Source: Chloroflexota bacterium
GTDB taxonomy: Bacteria > Chloroflexota > Anaerolineae > Aggregatilineales > Aggregatilineaceae
Direction of reading: 5' to 3'
Length of the DNA stretch: 64,000 nucleotides
NCBI GenBank assembly: GCA_012729765.1
Contig: JAAYCM010000131.1
Location: 1-64,000 of the forward strand
The translations under genes were made by a program, and so were the position numbers. The notes beneath the pieces are model-generated. The model was not told where the DNA came from. It worked only from the letters and a program-made list of their open reading frames with translations, and made no database searches. Below, one piece after another: positions 11,272 to 18,860 of this stretch (position 1 is its first letter; every line of letters begins with the position of its first letter).

Positions 11272-12159
11272 TCACTCCTCGTCGGATTCCGAATTCTCCG
11301 GGTGACGCCCGGCCAGGCGCGAGACTTTGCGCCCGCCCCCCAGCCCGACGCTGCGCTGGTAGGCGGCCCAGATCGCGCGGGCGATCACGGTGCGCAGCCC
11401 GCCCTTCTCCAGGTGGTAGATCGCCTCAGCCGAGGTGCCGCCCGGACTGGTGACTTGGTTGCGCAGCATGGCGACATGATCGCCCGACTGCGCCGCATAC
11501 TCGACCGAGCCGCGAATCGTCTGGTACACAAGCTGCTCGGAAATCGAGCGCGAAAAGCCCATGTGCACGCCGGCATCGATCATCGCTTCCATAAACAGAA
11601 AGACATAGGCCGGACCGGTCCCGCTGAGCGCCGTCGCCATGTCCAGATAGCTCTCGTCATCGACATAGATCTCTTTGCCCAGGGCACGCAGCAGCAGCCG
11701 GGCATGATCGCGCTGGCGTTCGGGCACCTCGGCGGTAGCCGTCCACACGCTGATCCCCTGGCCGATGCGGGCCGGGGTGTTGGGCATCACCCGCACGACA
11801 CACGCGTTCGCCAGCCCGTCCGCGATCTGCCGGATGGACGCGCCGGCCACGATGCTCAGCACCAGCGAGCACGTCCGCGCCCCGCCCCGCACTTCGGGCA
11901 GCACGCGCTCCAACACCTGCGGCTTGACCGACAGCACCAGGATATTGGCCTGGGTGCCAGCCGCCAGGTTGTCGGTCGTAAAGCGCACCCCGTAGCGCTC
12001 GACCAGATACGCGCCCCGCTCCGTATGCGGATCGGCGGCAATGATCTGCTCTGGCTCCACGAGATTTTGCTTCAGCAGCCCGTGAATCATAGCCTCACCC
12101 ATGTTACCCGCGCCGATAAAGGCGATGGTAACCCCGGACAATGTGTTCTCGTGCTCCAT
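11272..12159 (-). CDS. proC: Pyrroline-5-carboxylate reductase
   Basis: A 295-residue enzyme for the last step of proline synthesis: reduction of 1-pyrroline-5-carboxylate with NAD(P)H. The N-terminal Rossmann motif is IAFIGAGNMGEAMIHGL, the middle has VLSVKPQVL and MPNTPARIGQG, and the C-terminal dimer domain has the family signature region ALSGTGPAYVFLFMEA followed by VTSPGGTSAEAI. A charged tail of about 20 residues (ENSESDEE end) is extra. A GAGGAA ribosome site precedes the ATG. It is divergent from the VanZ-like gene and upstream of atpA on the same strand. Confidence 0.96.
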   Translation of the reverse strand: MEHENTLSGVTIAFIGAGNMGEAMIHGLLKQNLVEPEQIIAADPHTERGAYLVERYGVRFTTDNLAAGTQANILVLSVKPQVLERVLPEVRGGARTCSLVLSIVAGASIRQIADGLANACVVRVMPNTPARIGQGISVWTATAEVPERQRDHARLLLRALGKEIYVDDESYLDMATALSGTGPAYVFLFMEAMIDAGVHMGFSRSISEQLVYQTIRGSVEYAAQSGDHVAMLRNQVTSPGGTSAEAIYHLEKGGLRTVIARAIWAAYQRSVGLGGGRKVSRLAGRHPENSESDEE

Positions 12160-12271
12160 GTGGCTTGTTCCTCAGTGCATCAGGCAAGCGCGGGAATCCC
12201 GCCTGTTGCCGGGCGTGGATCGGCGTGTTAGTGTCGTGATACTGCTTAGAAGATAGGGTAGCGGCGAGCGG

Positions 12272-12712
12272 ATGTCAAACACCAAAACCAAGCAACTCGG
12301 GACGCTGATCTGGGCCTGGGGGCCGGTGATGCTGCTCATGGCGCTGATCTTCGTCGCGTCGGCGCAGCCCAAGATCGAGCCGCCCGGCGGCAGTGATGAT
12401 GTCTACTTCTCCGGGATGATGCCCGTTTTCCCCGGCCTGTGGGACGCGCTGATCAAGAAAGGCTCGCATATCGTCAGCTATGGGGTGCTGGCTGTGCTGA
12501 GTCTGCGCGCCTGGCGGCTCTCCGGCGCAGCGCACCGGGCCGCGCTGCTGGCAGGACTGGTGGCGCTGCTCTACGCCTTCACCGACGAACTGCACCAGTC
12601 CACCGTGCCGGGACGTAATGCCGCGCTGTATGATATTGGCTTCGACCTGCTGGGCATCGTGCTGTTCCTGCTGGCCGCCGGCTGGCTGTGGCCGCGCCCC
12701 ACCGACCGTTGA
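12272..12712 (+). CDS. VanZ-like membrane protein
   Basis: A 146-residue protein with about four membrane segments (residues about 13-32, 68-85, 91-108 and 121-138) and the VanZ-family signature: a conserved KxxHxxxY stretch (KKGSHIVSYGVLA) and a TDELHQSTVPGR motif after the third segment. Proteins of this family include the teicoplanin-resistance factor VanZ, but most members are of unknown role and nothing here points to drug resistance. It is a single gene, divergent from proC and convergent with rex, whose stop lies 24 bases away. Confidence 0.85.
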   Translation: MSNTKTKQLGTLIWAWGPVMLLMALIFVASAQPKIEPPGGSDDVYFSGMMPVFPGLWDALIKKGSHIVSYGVLAVLSLRAWRLSGAAHRAALLAGLVALLYAFTDELHQSTVPGRNAALYDIGFDLLGIVLFLLAAGWLWPRPTDR

Positions 12713-12736
12713 CCTGCCTTCTCATCCGCTGTGCCG

Positions 12737-13363
12737 CTAGGGCTTGAGATAGTAGGTCATGTGCTGCAAGTGCGCAACCGGATCGATGTACTGCACGTGC
12801 ACCCCTGGGGGAACGGCCAGCGTGATCGGCGCATAGTTGAGAATGGCCCGCACACCGGCTTCGACCAACTGGTTGGCGACGGTCTGCGCGGCGGAAGCTG
12901 GCACGGCGATCATCGCAACCTTAACCTTCTGCCGCCGCACCTCGTCTTTCATCTGCTCGATGGACATCACCTTCAGTCCGGCGACATCCTCACCGATCAG
13001 CGCAGGATTGTTGTCGAACAGGCACGCCACCTGGAACCCGCGCGACACGAATCCTTTATAGTGAGCGAGCGCGCGCCCCAGGTCGCCCACCCCCACGACC
13101 GCCATCGGCCACTGCTGATCCACCTGCAATATCTGCCGGATCTGCTCGAACAGGTAGCCGACGTTGTAGCCGGTGCCCTGCTTGCCAAACTCGCCAAAGT
13201 GCGAGAGGTCCTTGCGAATCTGGGCCGAGCTGATCCCCAGACGCTCGCCCATCTCGTGTGACGAGGTGTACTCCTTGCCTTCCTCGATCATGTGGCTAAG
13301 CGCGCGCAAATAAATCGGCAGCCGGCCAATCACAATATCCGGGATGTTCGGTATATTGCCCAT
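12737..13363 (-). CDS. rex: Redox-sensing transcriptional repressor Rex
   Basis: A 208-residue DNA-binding regulator that senses the NADH/NAD+ ratio and represses respiration and fermentation genes when NADH is low. The N-terminal winged helix (about 1-85) has the family stretch [19 protein letters not shown], and the C-terminal Rossmann domain has [14 protein letters not shown] and the dimer-swapped last helix. Length is normal. The ribosome site is weak. A cytochrome bd operon, a known Rex target type in other bacteria, lies 37 kb away in the window, but no convincing Rex box was found in front of it. Confidence 0.95.
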   Translation of the reverse strand: MGNIPNIPDIVIGRLPIYLRALSHMIEEGKEYTSSHEMGERLGISSAQIRKDLSHFGEFGKQGTGYNVGYLFEQIRQILQVDQQWPMAVVGVGDLGRALAHYKGFVSRGFQVACLFDNNPALIGEDVAGLKVMSIEQMKDEVRRQKVKVAMIAVPASAAQTVANQLVEAGVRAILNYAPITLAVPPGVHVQYIDPVAHLQHMTYYLKP

Positions 13364-13565
13364 CGGGATTCAGTGCGAGTCTGTCCGCCTGCCCCTGGCA
13401 GAGCGTCCAGGCCGCGCCCTCCTTTCTCGTGCAGGGTGGAAGCTATGATTATGTACCTGTAAGCACAAATAGTATGCTTATACTAGCATGGTTGTAGCAC
13501 AAACACAACGCGAGACGTGGCTGGTCAGCTAGGCTGCACCATTGCCCGGCAGCGGTGGGGCTGGT

Positions 13566-14384
13566 ATGATCCTCGATATGGCACACTATTCCCGCAAGCC
13601 TCCGGCACACCACGGCCTTTCACGCCGCCAACTTCTCCGCATCGGCGGGATGACGGCGCTGGGCGGGAGCATCGCCTGCCTGGGCAGCATCCTCGGCTAT
13701 CTGGCGCTCGACGAGTTGACGGATGCGCGCCGCCCCACCCCATCCCCGCCCCCGGCGCGGCCAACGCACCTCAAACTGATCGACCGCCCGCCGATCACCC
13801 CGCGCACCGAGTGGGGCGCCCGCGCGCCCGATCATGAGGCCCGCAACGAGACGGGATTCTACCAGGATGGGCAGGCCGAGGGCTGGCTCGAATATGAGGG
13901 CGATCTGCGCGCCATCTACCGCACGGTCGTCGTGCATCACTCCGTCATCTACGAGATTGACGATCCGACCACGATGCGCGCCATTCAGGACGAGCATATG
14001 GACGAGCGCGGCTGGGCCGACATTGGCTATCATTTCGGCGTGGGCAAGAACGGCCAGGTGTTCGAAGGGCGGGCGCTCAACGCACGCGGTACCCACGTCG
14101 AGGGCTACAACAGCGGCAGCGTCGGCGTCGTCTTCTTCGGCAACTTCGAGGAAGAATCTCCGGAGCCGGGCCAGCTTACCGCCGGGCTGCGGCTGATCAA
14201 CTGGCTGGCGCTGCGCCTGGAGCTAACCCATCTGGCCGGGCACGGCGACTTCAACGACTTCACGCGCTGTCCAGGCCGCAATATGGCCGCCTATATGCCG
14301 CTGTTGGCCGAATCCGCCCTGCTCAGCCTGGGCACCGATGGCTACCGGCCCCTGCCCACCGCCAGCCCCACACCCGAAAGCTAG
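13566..14384 (+). CDS. Tat-exported N-acetylmuramoyl-L-alanine amidase (PGRP type)
   Basis: A protein of about 272 residues: an N-terminal Tat signal (SRRQLLRIGG, then a hydrophobic segment), a short Pro-rich linker, and an amidase_2/PGRP domain that cuts the bond between muramic acid and the stem peptide of peptidoglycan. Domain marks are ITPRTEWGARAP, the zinc ligands in VVHHS, AGHGDF and TRCPG, and YHFGVGKNGQVFEGR. Start codons at 13566 and 13578 both work; 13566 has GGTGGGG five bases upstream. The stop codon TAG lies inside the left CTAG of repeat copy 2. It probably acts outside the cytoplasmic membrane in cell-wall turnover. Confidence 0.87.
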   Translation: MILDMAHYSRKPPAHHGLSRRQLLRIGGMTALGGSIACLGSILGYLALDELTDARRPTPSPPPARPTHLKLIDRPPITPRTEWGARAPDHEARNETGFYQDGQAEGWLEYEGDLRAIYRTVVVHHSVIYEIDDPTTMRAIQDEHMDERGWADIGYHFGVGKNGQVFEGRALNARGTHVEGYNSGSVGVVFFGNFEEESPEPGQLTAGLRLINWLALRLELTHLAGHGDFNDFTRCPGRNMAAYMPLLAESALLSLGTDGYRPLPTASPTPES

Positions 14385-14550
14385 AGGCCGTTTATACACT
14401 TTTGCCCCCCATCCCCCGGCCCCTTCCCCCACGCTGGCGCGGAGGGAAGGGGAGCACGGCGGCGCTTCTCAAGTCCTTCCCTCATTTTGGGGGAAGGATT
14501 TTAGGATGGGGGGAGTATCGTTCAGCGTTCCGAAGTACAGAACACGCTCT
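14381..14550 (+). mobile_element. CTAG-bounded MITE-like repeat, copy 2
   Basis: A 170-bp copy beginning CTAGAGGCCGTTTATACACT; its CTAG includes the amidase stop codon. The right inverted end (AAGTACAGAACACGCTCT) has lost the last AG, reading CTCTGTGCC. Internal C-rich and G-rich hairpin arms are the same as in the other copies. Within 14385-14705 nothing else but the dyad at 14589-14609 is noted. Confidence 0.8.
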
Positions 14551-14588
14551 GTGCCCCACAGGATGATACTTGTCACACCTGGGAGTGT

Positions 14589-14609
14589 CTGTTATTCTTT
14601 TTTTAACAG
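14589..14609. promoter_or_regulatory. Inverted repeat upstream of the GbsR-type gene
   Basis: CTGTTA (14589-14594) and TAACAG (14604-14609) flank a T-rich spacer about 100 bases before the regulator start, in an AT-rich stretch. It may be an operator for autoregulation, but an AT-rich promoter region gives such dyads by chance quite often. Confidence 0.3.
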
Positions 14610-14705
14610 TATTAAACCGTCAAAATTCTATTAAAGTTCAGGCGCTTACCGCGCGAAACCAAGCGCACTCTCGCGGCCCATTGTCAGGACCATACAGGCA
14701 CCGGC

Positions 14706-15272
14706 ATGACCAACTCAACGTCTGAGATTCCCGCCAGTCAGAAGTTACAGGCCATCAATACCAGCGTGCTGCAGGGCCTCGGCCAGCTTGCCAGCTACTT
14801 CGGCTTCAATAAGGTCATGGGCCAGCTCTACGGCGCGCTGCTGCTCAACCCGGAACCGCAAAGCCTGGACGATCTCATGGTCCAGCTCGGCATCTCCAAG
14901 GCGAGCGTCAGCATGAATCTGCGCACACTGGAGCAGATGGGCATCGTGCGCGAGGTGTGGGTCAAGGACGACCGGCGCAAGTATTACCAGGCTGAGGGCG
15001 ATTTCTGGCGGATTCTGACCAACGTGCTCAGCAGCCGCGAACTGCGCAACGTCAACCAGGCGTTGCGCGTGCTGGACGAAAACGCCGCCGACTTGCAGCA
15101 GATGCAGCCCGATCTGCCCGAAGCTGAGCGCAGGCTGGCCGAGCTGTATGCCCAGCGCATCACCCAGCTTCAAGATTTCTTCCGGCTGGCCCAACTGCTG
15201 CTCATGTCGCTGCTCGATCACGCCGAAGACCAGCCGAATATCAGCGACATCAAAGGCATCGACTTTGACTGA
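14706..15272 (+). CDS. GbsR/MarR-type transcriptional regulator
   Basis: A 188-residue winged-helix protein. The helix-turn-helix region is at about residues 50-85 (SLDDLMVQLGISKASVSMNL, then RTLEQMGIVREVWVKDDRRKYY as wing), followed by a long helical C-terminal part (about 95-180) that probably dimerises. This layout fits the GbsR family, whose Bacillus founder controls glycine-betaine synthesis, but ligand and targets here are unknown. It lies 143 bases before a polyprenyl synthase gene on the same strand. That gap holds a promoter and a palindrome that the regulator could bind, which is inference. Confidence 0.8.
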   Translation: MTNSTSEIPASQKLQAINTSVLQGLGQLASYFGFNKVMGQLYGALLLNPEPQSLDDLMVQLGISKASVSMNLRTLEQMGIVREVWVKDDRRKYYQAEGDFWRILTNVLSSRELRNVNQALRVLDENAADLQQMQPDLPEAERRLAELYAQRITQLQDFFRLAQLLLMSLLDHAEDQPNISDIKGIDFD

Positions 15273-15297
15273 GTTTCGCGCCCTGCCGCAGCGCGAG

Positions 15298-15326
15298 TTG
15301 GCGACGGTCAGGGGGTATTGTATAAT
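15298..15326 (+). promoter_or_regulatory. Sigma-70 promoter for the polyprenyl synthase operon
   Basis: TTGGCG (15298-15303) and a perfect TATAAT (15321-15326) are separated by 17 bases. The predicted start of transcription falls at about 15333, inside the palindrome listed next. It is the best promoter match in the window. Confidence 0.7.
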
Positions 15327-15329
15327 TTG

Positions 15330-15345
15330 TTTAGAAAGTTCTAAA
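15330..15345. promoter_or_regulatory. Perfect palindrome over the predicted start site (operator)
   Basis: TTTAGAA-AG-TTCTAAA is a 7-2-7 inverted repeat three bases after the -10 box, covering the expected transcription start. That is a classic repressor position. The GbsR-type regulator encoded just upstream is the obvious candidate binder, by position only. Confidence 0.55.
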
Positions 15346-15415
15346 AGACACAAATCTTCCACAGGCGGGCGGCTGCCAGGCGCTCACTGTGGCTAGCACA
15401 GGCGCGTGAGGCTGT

Positions 15416-16375
15416 ATGGCTATAGATACTCTGCTCCAGTCAGTCGATAAGCTGCTGCTATCCGTCACCGATAGTTCGCTTCCCCTGCTGCGCGAGACAA
15501 GCCGGCATATCCTGGCTGCCGGGGGCAAGCGGATTCGCCCGCGCCTGGTGCTGCTGGCCCACGCCGCCTGCGCTGGTCAGCACGAGGATGACGCCGTCGC
15601 GCTGGCCGCTGCCATCGAGGTCATCCACACCGCCACGCTCGTGCACGACGACATCAACGACGATGGCACGCTGCGCCGGGGCCGCGAGACGGTCAATTCG
15701 CGCTGGGGCGGCACCTATGCCCTGCTGACCGGCGATTTTATGTTCACCAAAGCCTATCAGATCATGGCCCCGTTCAGCGCCGAGCTGAATCACATCCTGG
15801 CCCAGGCCGCGCTGGACCTGGTCGAGGGCGAAACGCTGCAAATCCAGGCTTCGCGCGAAGGCTCGTTTGACCGCGACACCTATATGCAGATCATCGCCAA
15901 AAAGACGGCGGCGCTGTTCGTCGCGGCGGTCGAGTTGGGCGCGCACGCGGCCCACGCCCCCCAGAACTGGATCGAGGCGCTGCACGACTATGCCTTCAAC
16001 CTGGGGCTGGCCTTCCAGATCGTAGACGACGTGCTCGATCTGGTTGCCGACCCGCAGCAGATCGGCAAGAACGCCGGGATCGACCTGCGGCAGGGGCGCG
16101 GCGTTGGAGCGGCACTGACCGCCAACAATAACACCGGACTCCCGCCGGTTCCTGCCCAGATCGCGGCAGTCAATCTGGTGGGCGAAGAAGCCGCCGGTCT
16201 GATCAAGGAAAGCCTGCTGCAAGAAGACGATCTGGCCGAGGTCGTGCGCAAGGCGCGCGAGAAGGCCAATGAGCTGGCGTCGCTGGCGATGTCCAGCCTG
16301 GAAGTCCTGCCGCCCTCACCGGCACGCGACGAGCTGTACGCGCTGGCGCATCTGGTCGTCGAGCGCAACCGCTGA
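15416..16375 (+). CDS. Polyprenyl diphosphate synthase
   Basis: A 319-residue trans-isoprenyl diphosphate synthase that lengthens an allylic diphosphate with isopentenyl diphosphate. It makes a quinone side chain or lipid carrier precursor. The first aspartate-rich motif is VHDDINDDGTLRRG (DDIND) near residue 81, the second is DDVLD near residue 206, and the GGKRIRPRLV substrate motif is near 37. The residues before the first motif are small (TATLV), compatible with a medium to long chain, but length cannot be fixed by eye. It begins a run with the HIT protein, obg, nadD and a solute-binding protein on the same strand. Confidence 0.92.
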   Translation: MAIDTLLQSVDKLLLSVTDSSLPLLRETSRHILAAGGKRIRPRLVLLAHAACAGQHEDDAVALAAAIEVIHTATLVHDDINDDGTLRRGRETVNSRWGGTYALLTGDFMFTKAYQIMAPFSAELNHILAQAALDLVEGETLQIQASREGSFDRDTYMQIIAKKTAALFVAAVELGAHAAHAPQNWIEALHDYAFNLGLAFQIVDDVLDLVADPQQIGKNAGIDLRQGRGVGAALTANNNTGLPPVPAQIAAVNLVGEEAAGLIKESLLQEDDLAEVVRKAREKANELASLAMSSLEVLPPSPARDELYALAHLVVERNR

Positions 16376-16385
16376 GCCGCGCGCC

Positions 16386-16862
16386 ATGTACAATCACGCT
16401 CCCCAGGGCTACCGTTGCCCGTTCTGCCTGCTCGTGCAGGGCCAGCAGGACCCGCATCTTTATTCCAATGGCGACGATATTGTCTATCGTGATGCGCTCG
16501 TCACGGCGCTGATCAGCTCGCACCAGTGGCCGAAGAATCACGGCAACACGCTCGTTATCCCTGCCGAACACTACGAGAACCTGTACGATCTGCCGCTGCA
16601 CTTCGCCCCCCGGATGCACGACGTGATCCGCGCTGTCGCCCTGGCGATGAAATCCGTCTGGGGCTGCGACGGCGTCTCGACGCGCCAGCACAACGAGCCG
16701 GGCGGCGGTCAGGACGTGTGGCACTATCACGTGCACGTCACGCCGCGCTATGACGAGGACGCCTTCTACGGCACCCCGCGCGAGTTCATGCCCGCGCCGC
16801 AGCGTGCCGTCTACGCGCACCAGCTCCGCGAGGCGCTGCGCGGCTGGCAGCCCACCCCCTGA
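16386..16862 (+). CDS. HIT family protein
   Basis: A 158-residue histidine-triad protein, a nucleotide hydrolase or transferase. The catalytic triad is HYHVHVTPRY (HxHxHxx) near residue 119, and an N-terminal CPFC may hold zinc with a later His. The ATG at 16386 follows the synthase stop by 10 bases; the earlier open frame belongs to the shadow of that gene. It could be a diadenosine tetraphosphate hydrolase or an AMP-lysine type hydrolase. Nothing in the neighbourhood decides this. Confidence 0.9.
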   Translation: MYNHAPQGYRCPFCLLVQGQQDPHLYSNGDDIVYRDALVTALISSHQWPKNHGNTLVIPAEHYENLYDLPLHFAPRMHDVIRAVALAMKSVWGCDGVSTRQHNEPGGGQDVWHYHVHVTPRYDEDAFYGTPREFMPAPQRAVYAHQLREALRGWQPTP

Positions 16863-16926
16863 TCTCCCGTCCTGCGCTGGCCCGCGCAGTTTGACGCTGC
16901 CCCCCGCGCGCGCTAGACTCCGACTT

Positions 16927-18189
16927 ATGGCATACGACGAAGCGAAGATTCAGGTCAAGAGCGGCAGCGGTGGCAACGGGATCGTCCACTTCCGCCGCGA
17001 AAAATATGTGCCGCGCGGCGGTCCCAGCGGCGGTGATGGCGGCAAGGGCGGCGACGTCTATCTGGTCGTCAAGCCCACGCTCAATACGCTGCTGGCGTTC
17101 AACAACCAGATCCACTTCAAAGCTGAGAACGGCCAGCACGGCGGCACGGCCAACCGCACCGGGCGCAGCGGCGCGGACCTGTTGATCGAGGTCCCGCCGG
17201 GAACCATCGTGCGCGACGCCGATTCCGGCGAGATCATCGCCGACCTGACCGAACCAGATCAGCGCATCCGCATCGCCAAGGGCGGGCGCGGCGGGCGCGG
17301 CAACGCGCGCTTTGCTACCAGCACCAACCAGGCCCCGCGCATCGCCGAGAAAGGCGAGCCGGGCGAGGAGCGCTGGCTGCGCCTGGAGTTGAAGCTGCTG
17401 GCCGATGTCGGGCTGGTGGGCGCGCCCAACGCGGGCAAATCGACCCTGCTCTCGGTGATCAGCAACGCCACGCCCAAGATCGCGGATTACCCCTTCACCA
17501 CCCTGGAACCGAATCTCGGCATCGTCACCCTGGAAGATCGCGACATCGTCTTTGCCGATATCCCCGGCCTGATCGAAGGCGCGCATCTCGGCCAGGGCCT
17601 CGGTCACGGCTTTCTGCGCCACATCCAGCGCACGCGCGTTTTGGTCCACCTGCTCGACGGCATGGCCGAAGACCCGCTGGCCGACTTCCACCAGATCAAT
17701 ACCGAGCTGGCGCTGTTCGACCCCAAGCTGGGCGAGAAGCCGCAGATCGTCGCGCTCAACAAGCTGGACCTGCCCGATGTCCAGGCACGCTGGCCGGAAA
17801 TCCAGGCCGCGCTGAAAAAACTCGGCTACGATCCGCTGGCGATCTCGGCGGCGGCGCACGAAAACACGCGCGACCTGCTCTATCGCGTCGTGCAGGCGCT
17901 CGACAACCTGCCCGAAGAAGCGCCCGAAGTGGCCGAGATTCCCGTCTACCAACTGGACGAGGACCCGCTGGCCTTCACGATCACACGCGAGGACGACGGC
18001 GGCTTCCGCGTCTCCGGCCAGCGTATCGAGCGCGCGGTTGCCATGACCTACTGGGACTACGATCAGGCTGTGACGCGCTTCCAACGCATCCTCGACACGA
18101 TGGGCATCACCGATGCCCTGCGCGCTGCCGGCGTCCAGCCCGGCGACACAGTCTATATCGGCGATATGGAGCTGGAGTGGGAAGACTGA
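16927..18189 (+). CDS. obgE: GTPase Obg
   Basis: A 420-residue essential GTPase tied to ribosome assembly and stress control. Residues 1-158 are the glycine-rich Obg fold (GGPSGGDGGKGGDV, KGGRGGRGN). The G domain has G1 GAPNAGKST (165-173), switch I region DYPFTTLEPNLG, G3 DIPGLIEGA and G4 NKLD. A C-terminal OCT domain (about 345-420) ends in an acidic tail. The ATG at 16927 is chosen because it begins the Obg fold; the longer open frame upstream overlaps the HIT gene. It is followed by nadD after 35 bases. Confidence 0.97.
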   Translation: MAYDEAKIQVKSGSGGNGIVHFRREKYVPRGGPSGGDGGKGGDVYLVVKPTLNTLLAFNNQIHFKAENGQHGGTANRTGRSGADLLIEVPPGTIVRDADSGEIIADLTEPDQRIRIAKGGRGGRGNARFATSTNQAPRIAEKGEPGEERWLRLELKLLADVGLVGAPNAGKSTLLSVISNATPKIADYPFTTLEPNLGIVTLEDRDIVFADIPGLIEGAHLGQGLGHGFLRHIQRTRVLVHLLDGMAEDPLADFHQINTELALFDPKLGEKPQIVALNKLDLPDVQARWPEIQAALKKLGYDPLAISAAAHENTRDLLYRVVQALDNLPEEAPEVAEIPVYQLDEDPLAFTITREDDGGFRVSGQRIERAVAMTYWDYDQAVTRFQRILDTMGITDALRAAGVQPGDTVYIGDMELEWED

Positions 18190-18224
18190 GCCGCTCCCGC
18201 CCCACCCACCGCTAAGGACTGCCC

Positions 18225-18860
18225 GTGAACCCCCAACGTATCGGAGTCTATGGCGGCACGTTCGATCCGCCCCACCTCGGCCACCTGATTCTGGCCGAAA
18301 CCGCCGCCGATCAGCTCGATCTGGCGCGGGTGCTGTTCGTGCCCGCGGCCGATCCGCCCCACAAATCCGATGCCGACATGCGCTCGACCGCCGATCGCCG
18401 GCTGGCGCTGGTGCAGCACGCCATCGCCGGCAACCCGCGCTTTGCCGTCTCGCGTGTCGATATGGACCGCCCCGGCCCGCATTACAGCGTCGATATGCTG
18501 CGCCTGCTGCGCCAGGAGTGGCCCGACGCCGAGCTGTTCTTCCTGCTCGGCGCGGACTCGCTGCGCGACCTGCCAACCTGGTCCCGCCCGGCAGAATTGA
18601 TCGCGCTGGCCGCGCTGGGCGTGATGCCGCGCCCCGGCGTGAATCTGGACATCGACGCGCTGGCGCGTACAATTCCCGGTGTTCGGGAGCGGATTCACTG
18701 GCTGGAGACACCGCTGATCGGCCTGTCGGCCAGCGCTATCGCCGCGCGTGCCGCCGCCGGGCTGAGCATCCGCTATCAGGTGCCGGACGCCGTGTGCCTC
18801 TATATTGAACAAAACGGGTTATACAGCGATTATGAACCGACCAACACACCGAAAATTTAA
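18225..18860 (+). CDS. nadD: Nicotinate-nucleotide adenylyltransferase
   Basis: A 211-residue enzyme that joins ATP and nicotinate mononucleotide to form deamido-NAD. Marks are the nucleotidyltransferase motif GVYGGTFDPPHLGH at the N-terminus, VPAADPPHK, and the ISATAIR-type motif near the C-terminus, here LSASAIAAR. The start is GTG at 18225, with AAGGA seven bases upstream. The gene overlaps the next one by 29 bases. In many bacteria nadD sits with obg and rsfS; here rsfS is absent from the run. Confidence 0.95.
   Translation: MNPQRIGVYGGTFDPPHLGHLILAETAADQLDLARVLFVPAADPPHKSDADMRSTADRRLALVQHAIAGNPRFAVSRVDMDRPGPHYSVDMLRLLRQEWPDAELFFLLGADSLRDLPTWSRPAELIALAALGVMPRPGVNLDIDALARTIPGVRERIHWLETPLIGLSASAIAARAAAGLSIRYQVPDAVCLYIEQNGLYSDYEPTNTPKI

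Noticed and set aside
13493-13511. TTGTAGCACAAACACAAC upstream of rex as a Rex operator
   Set aside because: Spacing is 17 rather than 18 and the half-sites match poorly, so it cannot be told from chance.
16786-18711. Long minus-strand open frame opposite obg and nadD
   Set aside because: It spans two unrelated genes and a gap on the opposite strand and has no ribosome site or family features.
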